Positions 60,585-64,000 of a stretch of DNA of 64,000 nucleotides are shown here, one piece after another. The notes beneath the pieces are model-generated. The model saw nothing but the letters and a program-made list of their open reading frames with translations, had not been told where the DNA came from and did not search any database. How positions within the stretch are numbered: position 1 is the first letter of the stretch; each line of letters begins with the position of its first letter. The stretch is taken from assembly GCA_038230275.1 (NCBI GenBank), contig JBBRNO010000006.1:1-64000 (forward strand). Reading direction: 5' to 3'. Source of the DNA: JANXXV01 sp038230275. GTDB lineage: Bacteria > Acidobacteriota > Terriglobia > Bryobacterales > Bryobacteraceae. The position numbers and the translations under genes were made by a program.

Positions 60585-63113
60585 ATGCGCAGACGCCTCG
60601 CTCTGCTTTGGTTGACGCTGAGTTGTCTGCTGCCGGCGCAACAGCGCAGAATCTACATTGCTCCGGATGACCACACCGATTACATGTGGACTGGCGATGA
60701 GGAAACTTATCGCCAGTCGTTCGTCAAGATGCTGGACTACTACCTGGATCTGGCCGACAAAACCCAAAAGGAACCGGCTGAATTCCAGAGCCGCTGGCAC
60801 GCGGACGGCAGCTTCTGGATCTGGACCTACGAGAAGAATAAGCCTCTCGCCGATTTCGCCCGCCTTATCGACCGCATTCGCGACGGCCATATCAGCTTTC
60901 CTTTGAATGCGCTGGTTTCCACCTACGGAGGAACTCCTACCGAGGCGGTACTCCGCGGCATGTACTATGCCGGCTCATTGGAGCGGAGATTCGGCTTGAA
61001 GATTCCGCTGGCCATCGCCATGGAAGACCAAACCATGCCGTACGGTCTGGGGGCTTTATGGGCGGGAGCCGGAGCGAAGTACAGCTGGAAAGGAATCTGC
61101 GGCTGCGCCACGAAAATTGACCAGTACGGGAAGCGGCCTCACGATATCTATTGGTGGAAAGCAGACGACGGCAGCCGGATTCTGATGAAGTGGAACGCCC
61201 TCACTCCAGGGCACAAACTGATGGGCACTTACTTGGAGGCGCGGGATCTTCCCAAAGCGATCCACCATACGGAAACCGACGACGCCTTCCTCTCGGCGAA
61301 CCCTTACAAAGTGACCGGCATTTTCGGCAAAGGCGGCGACGACCTTGAAACCTTGACGGACGAATTTGTGACCGTTGCCAAAAAAATGACCACCCCGGAT
61401 CGAAAGGTGATCGTCTCCAACATGAACGACTATTTCGAAGATCTCGAAAAGTCGTACGGGAAGTCCCTACCCGAATTCTCCGGCAGCTTCGGAAATGAAT
61501 GGGATGTATATACCGCCTCCATCAGTGAGATCTCGGCGCGCGTCCGCCGCGCGGTTGAAAAGCTGAGAGCAGCCGAGGCGCTTGCTTCGCTAGTGGCTCT
61601 GAAGTGGCCTCAATTTCTGGACGGCCGAAAGCAGGCCCGCGACGAGGCCTGGATGAGCTTGGGCATATTCTGGGAGCACGACTGGACCGCGGATGGACCC
61701 ATTGCCAGGCACGACCGTACCGAATGGGGCCGCAAGATGGCTGCAAACGTGGAGCGATATGTGGACACGCTGCATGCGGACGCCGCCTACGCATTGGGTG
61801 GGATGATTCAGTCCGCCGGCAGGAACAAACGACTCTACGTGTTCAATCCTCTGGGCTGGACCCGGACGGGTGCCGCCGATGTGCCCTGGGACGGTTCCGG
61901 CCCGGTACACGTAATCGATCTCGCCACCGGGCTGGAAACGCCATCGCAGACGGTGGTTTCGCCGGACGGCGGCCGCCGTTATCTGCGGATTCAGGCCAGC
62001 GGACTACCTTCGGTTGGCTACAAAGTTTTTGAACTGCGGAGTGGAAAAGGGCAGGACTTCCCCGCAGCCGCATCCGTCACCGGTAGCATCCTTGAAAACG
62101 GACAGTATCGGATCCAAGTGGAAGGGAATGGAGCGATTCGCAGCCTTATCGATAAGACTCAGCACAACCGTGAATTCGCCGGGAAATTGCTGAATGATCT
62201 GGGACCTGACGAAGGAAGAGTGGAAGTGGAGAACGCCGGTCCCGTATCCGTCACCTTGCAGGCAACAGCGGACGGCCCACTGGCGCACACCAGCCGCATC
62301 ACCCTCTTTCGCGATTCCCCAGGGATTGATATTCGGAACGACATCAACCAAAACTTCGATGGCACCCATACGTGGAGCTTCCGCTTCAATCTCACCGCGC
62401 CCGATGTGTGGCATGAAGAATCGGGTGCCGTGATCCGTGCCAAACTGACGACCGAGGGAGGACATTACTCGCCTACGATGTCGCGGCTGGACTGGCTCAC
62501 CCTCAATCACTTCGCGGATATGAGCGGAACCGATGGCGCTGGTGTCACACTGTCCAATAGCGATTTGGCTTTTATGAAGCTGGGTGAGAGTTCGATTGTG
62601 GACGGCATGTCGCGGCTGGACGGAAAGACGCCGCAGATTCGCGTTCTCGCCGGTGGGCAGGTCGATGGCCCTAGCCTGGGGATTCACAAGCAGGGTGGCG
62701 ACGCCCATTTTCTTCAGCGATTTGCCTTGCGCACCCACACCGGCTTCCACGCGGTCCAGGCAATGCAATTCGCGCTCGAACATCAAAACCCTCCCGTCAC
62801 CGGCTGGATTCATGGCAGCGGCACTTACCCTGAGACGTTGTACTCGCTGCTTTCGATTTCGAACCCCGATGTATTACTGTGGGCTCTGAAACCGGCCGAT
62901 GACGGCATTGCGAAGGGGTTGATCACCCGAGTTTGGAATCTGGCCGCCACCGCTCAGGACTATACCGTAACGCTCGCGCCGGGCATCGCCCAAGCCAGCC
63001 GCGCAACTCACATCGAAACGGACATTGCGCCCATCTCGATAACCAGCGGCGGCATTCGCGCCCACGCCGAGCGCACACAAATTCAAACCATACGAATCGT
63101 ACCGGCCAAATAG
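60585..63113 (+). CDS. Secreted glycoside hydrolase family 38-like enzyme (alpha-mannosidase), copy 1
   Basis: An 842-residue exported enzyme with signal peptide MRRRLALLWLTLSCLLPAQ. The catalytic domain opens RIYIAPDDHTDYMWTGDEETY, a version of the GH38 zinc motif, and continues with SRWHADGSFWIWTYEKNK and NALVSTYGGTPTEAVLRGMYYAG, then AMEDQTMPYGLGALWAGAGAKYSWKGICGC, where the aspartate before MPYG is a candidate nucleophile. A middle helical domain (DEAWMSLGIFWEHDWTADG) and beta-rich C-terminal domains (KRLYVFNPLGWTRTG; SVTGSILENGQYRIQVEGNGAIRSLIDK; GTHTWSFRFNLTAPDVWHEESGAV) follow as in GH38. Acts on alpha-mannosides, probably outside the cytoplasm. Confidence 0.85.
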   Translation: MRRRLALLWLTLSCLLPAQQRRIYIAPDDHTDYMWTGDEETYRQSFVKMLDYYLDLADKTQKEPAEFQSRWHADGSFWIWTYEKNKPLADFARLIDRIRDGHISFPLNALVSTYGGTPTEAVLRGMYYAGSLERRFGLKIPLAIAMEDQTMPYGLGALWAGAGAKYSWKGICGCATKIDQYGKRPHDIYWWKADDGSRILMKWNALTPGHKLMGTYLEARDLPKAIHHTETDDAFLSANPYKVTGIFGKGGDDLETLTDEFVTVAKKMTTPDRKVIVSNMNDYFEDLEKSYGKSLPEFSGSFGNEWDVYTASISEISARVRRAVEKLRAAEALASLVALKWPQFLDGRKQARDEAWMSLGIFWEHDWTADGPIARHDRTEWGRKMAANVERYVDTLHADAAYALGGMIQSAGRNKRLYVFNPLGWTRTGAADVPWDGSGPVHVIDLATGLETPSQTVVSPDGGRRYLRIQASGLPSVGYKVFELRSGKGQDFPAAASVTGSILENGQYRIQVEGNGAIRSLIDKTQHNREFAGKLLNDLGPDEGRVEVENAGPVSVTLQATADGPLAHTSRITLFRDSPGIDIRNDINQNFDGTHTWSFRFNLTAPDVWHEESGAVIRAKLTTEGGHYSPTMSRLDWLTLNHFADMSGTDGAGVTLSNSDLAFMKLGESSIVDGMSRLDGKTPQIRVLAGGQVDGPSLGIHKQGGDAHFLQRFALRTHTGFHAVQAMQFALEHQNPPVTGWIHGSGTYPETLYSLLSISNPDVLLWALKPADDGIAKGLITRVWNLAATAQDYTVTLAPGIAQASRATHIETDIAPISITSGGIRAHAERTQIQTIRIVPAK

Positions 63114-63129
63114 CCCTCTGGAGACCGAT

Positions 63130-64000
63130 TTGATCCGACTGAGCCTTCTATTCTGTTTACTCTTCGCTGCGAACGCCGGTGCGCAGCAAAAGCGAATTTA
63201 CCTGGCGCCGGACGATCACACCGACTACATGTGGACCGGCGACGAGGAAGCGTACCGGCAGGCCTATGTCGAGATGATCGATTATTATCTAGACCTCGCC
63301 GACAAGACCACGGGCAACGCTTCGGAGTTCCAAAGCCGCTGGCACTGCGATGGATCCCTGTGGTTCTGGACCTATGAGAAGAACAAGACGCCCGCCGAGT
63401 TTGCCCGGCTCATCGACCGCGTGAAAGACGGACACTTTAGTCTGCCGCTGAATGCTCTTGTTTCCACCTACGGGGGAACGCCGGCCGAGGCAGTGCTCCG
63501 CGGAATGTACTACGCCGGTTCGCTGGAACGACGCTTCGGATTTCGTATCCCACTCGCCATCGCCATGGAAGACCAGACTATCCCGTATGGGCTTGGCTCG
63601 CTCTGGGCGGGCGCCGGCGCCAAATACAGTTGGAAGGGTATCTGCGGCTGCCTGACAAAGATTCCCAGGAATGGACGCCGTCCCCACGAGATCTACTGGT
63701 GGAAGGGGGATGACAATAGCCGCATTCTCATGAAGTGGAATACGATGCTGGTCCCTTCTTCCGGCGCCAGAACCATGGGCGGATACGCCGAAGCGCGCTA
63801 CCCGGAAAAGGAGATCGAGTTCGTCGATTCAGATGCCAATTTCAAACAGCTGTACCCCTACCCCGTGGTTGGCATCTTTGGGAAAGGTTGGGACGATCTG
63901 AAAACTCTAACCGATGAGTTCGTCACCACGGCCCAGAAAAAGACGACCGCCGGCCGCAAAGTCATCGTCTCGAACATCAACGATTTCTTCATTGATTTTG
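63130..64000 (+). CDS. Glycoside hydrolase family 38-like enzyme, tandem copy 2, cut by window end
   Basis: The first 290 codons of a second GH38 enzyme; the frame stays open to the end of the window. Start is TTG at 63130 with a GGAG about 7 nt upstream and a signal peptide IRLSLLFCLLFAANAGA. The mature part repeats copy 1 almost residue for residue: RIYLAPDDHTDYMWTGDEEAY, SRWHCDGSLWFWTYEKNK, NALVSTYGGTPAEAVLRGMYYAG, AMEDQTIPYGLGSLWAGAGAKYSWKGICGC. I estimate roughly 75-80 percent identity over the shared region. It follows copy 1 by 16 bp. The C-terminus is not visible. Confidence 0.87.
   Translation, partial: MIRLSLLFCLLFAANAGAQQKRIYLAPDDHTDYMWTGDEEAYRQAYVEMIDYYLDLADKTTGNASEFQSRWHCDGSLWFWTYEKNKTPAEFARLIDRVKDGHFSLPLNALVSTYGGTPAEAVLRGMYYAGSLERRFGFRIPLAIAMEDQTIPYGLGSLWAGAGAKYSWKGICGCLTKIPRNGRRPHEIYWWKGDDNSRILMKWNTMLVPSSGARTMGGYAEARYPEKEIEFVDSDANFKQLYPYPVVGIFGKGWDDLKTLTDEFVTTAQKKTTAGRKVIVSNINDFFIDF

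Overview
The window is a high-GC bacterial chromosome segment, most likely from an Acidobacteriota of the Solibacter/Bryobacter type. This is inferred from the mix of genes: two very large Oar-like TonB-dependent receptors with an N-terminal carboxypeptidase-regulatory-like domain, a DUF1549/DUF1553 plus DUF1501 pair, secreted DUF1080, DUF3617 and DUF4142 proteins, a CADD-family enzyme, and many Tat or Sec signal peptides. No rRNA, tRNA, CRISPR array, phage or intact insertion sequence was seen. Coding density is high, and many adjacent genes overlap by ATGA or GTGA.

Layout. 1-0.7 kb: end of a YeiH-type transporter. 0.9-6.5 kb (minus): operon of fumarylacetoacetase, a fused indolepyruvate ferredoxin oxidoreductase and an AraD1/GguC protein, pointing to aromatic amino acid breakdown. 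6.5-7.7 kb: fdhD and a small partner. 7.7-11.1 kb: an acetamidase gene interrupted by an in-frame TAG, an M3 peptidase, and a decayed Fic gene. 11.2-18.6 kb: mixed genes, including a J-domain/winged-helix protein, a zinc-finger membrane protein, an MFS/spermidine-synthase fusion, and two short genes (47 and 55 aa). 18.8-24.9 kb: hydrolase-amidase pair, a DedA-rhodanese gene with an in-frame TGA, a kinase and a flavoprotein. 24.9-31 kb: cupin protein, PQQ/cytochrome c dehydrogenase, DUF3617, DUF2200, and an ArsR-VOC-HEAT operon behind a palindromic promoter. 31.1-32.8 kb: CADD enzyme and SpoIIE-type phosphatase. 32.9-41.7 kb: surface-sugar cluster with an ArnT-like transferase, the CDP-3,6-dideoxyhexose genes ddhABC, a YerE-like thiamine-diphosphate enzyme, a second sugar dehydratase/reductase and a GtrB-like transferase. 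It probably makes a branched-chain (yersiniose-like) sugar. 41.7-50.8 kb (minus): one long operon running TonB receptor, DUF1549/1553, DUF1501, DUF296, triple-Rid, nucleoside hydrolase, with a divergent regulator at 50.98 kb. 52.3-54.7 kb: a Tat-exported protein and a pseudokinase-SPOR protein. 54.8-64 kb: a glycan-use locus, with SIS isomerase plus ROK kinase on one strand and an Oar receptor plus two tandem GH38 enzymes on the other. The two arms diverge from a promoter flanked by two LacI-type palindromes.

The observation most worth following is at 21.7-22.6 kb. The rhodanese domain of a DedA fusion has TGA where a cysteine is expected, the reading frame continues intact for 43 codons, and a hairpin with a G/U-containing loop sits 15 nt downstream. 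This is a candidate selenoprotein that a standard gene caller would truncate.
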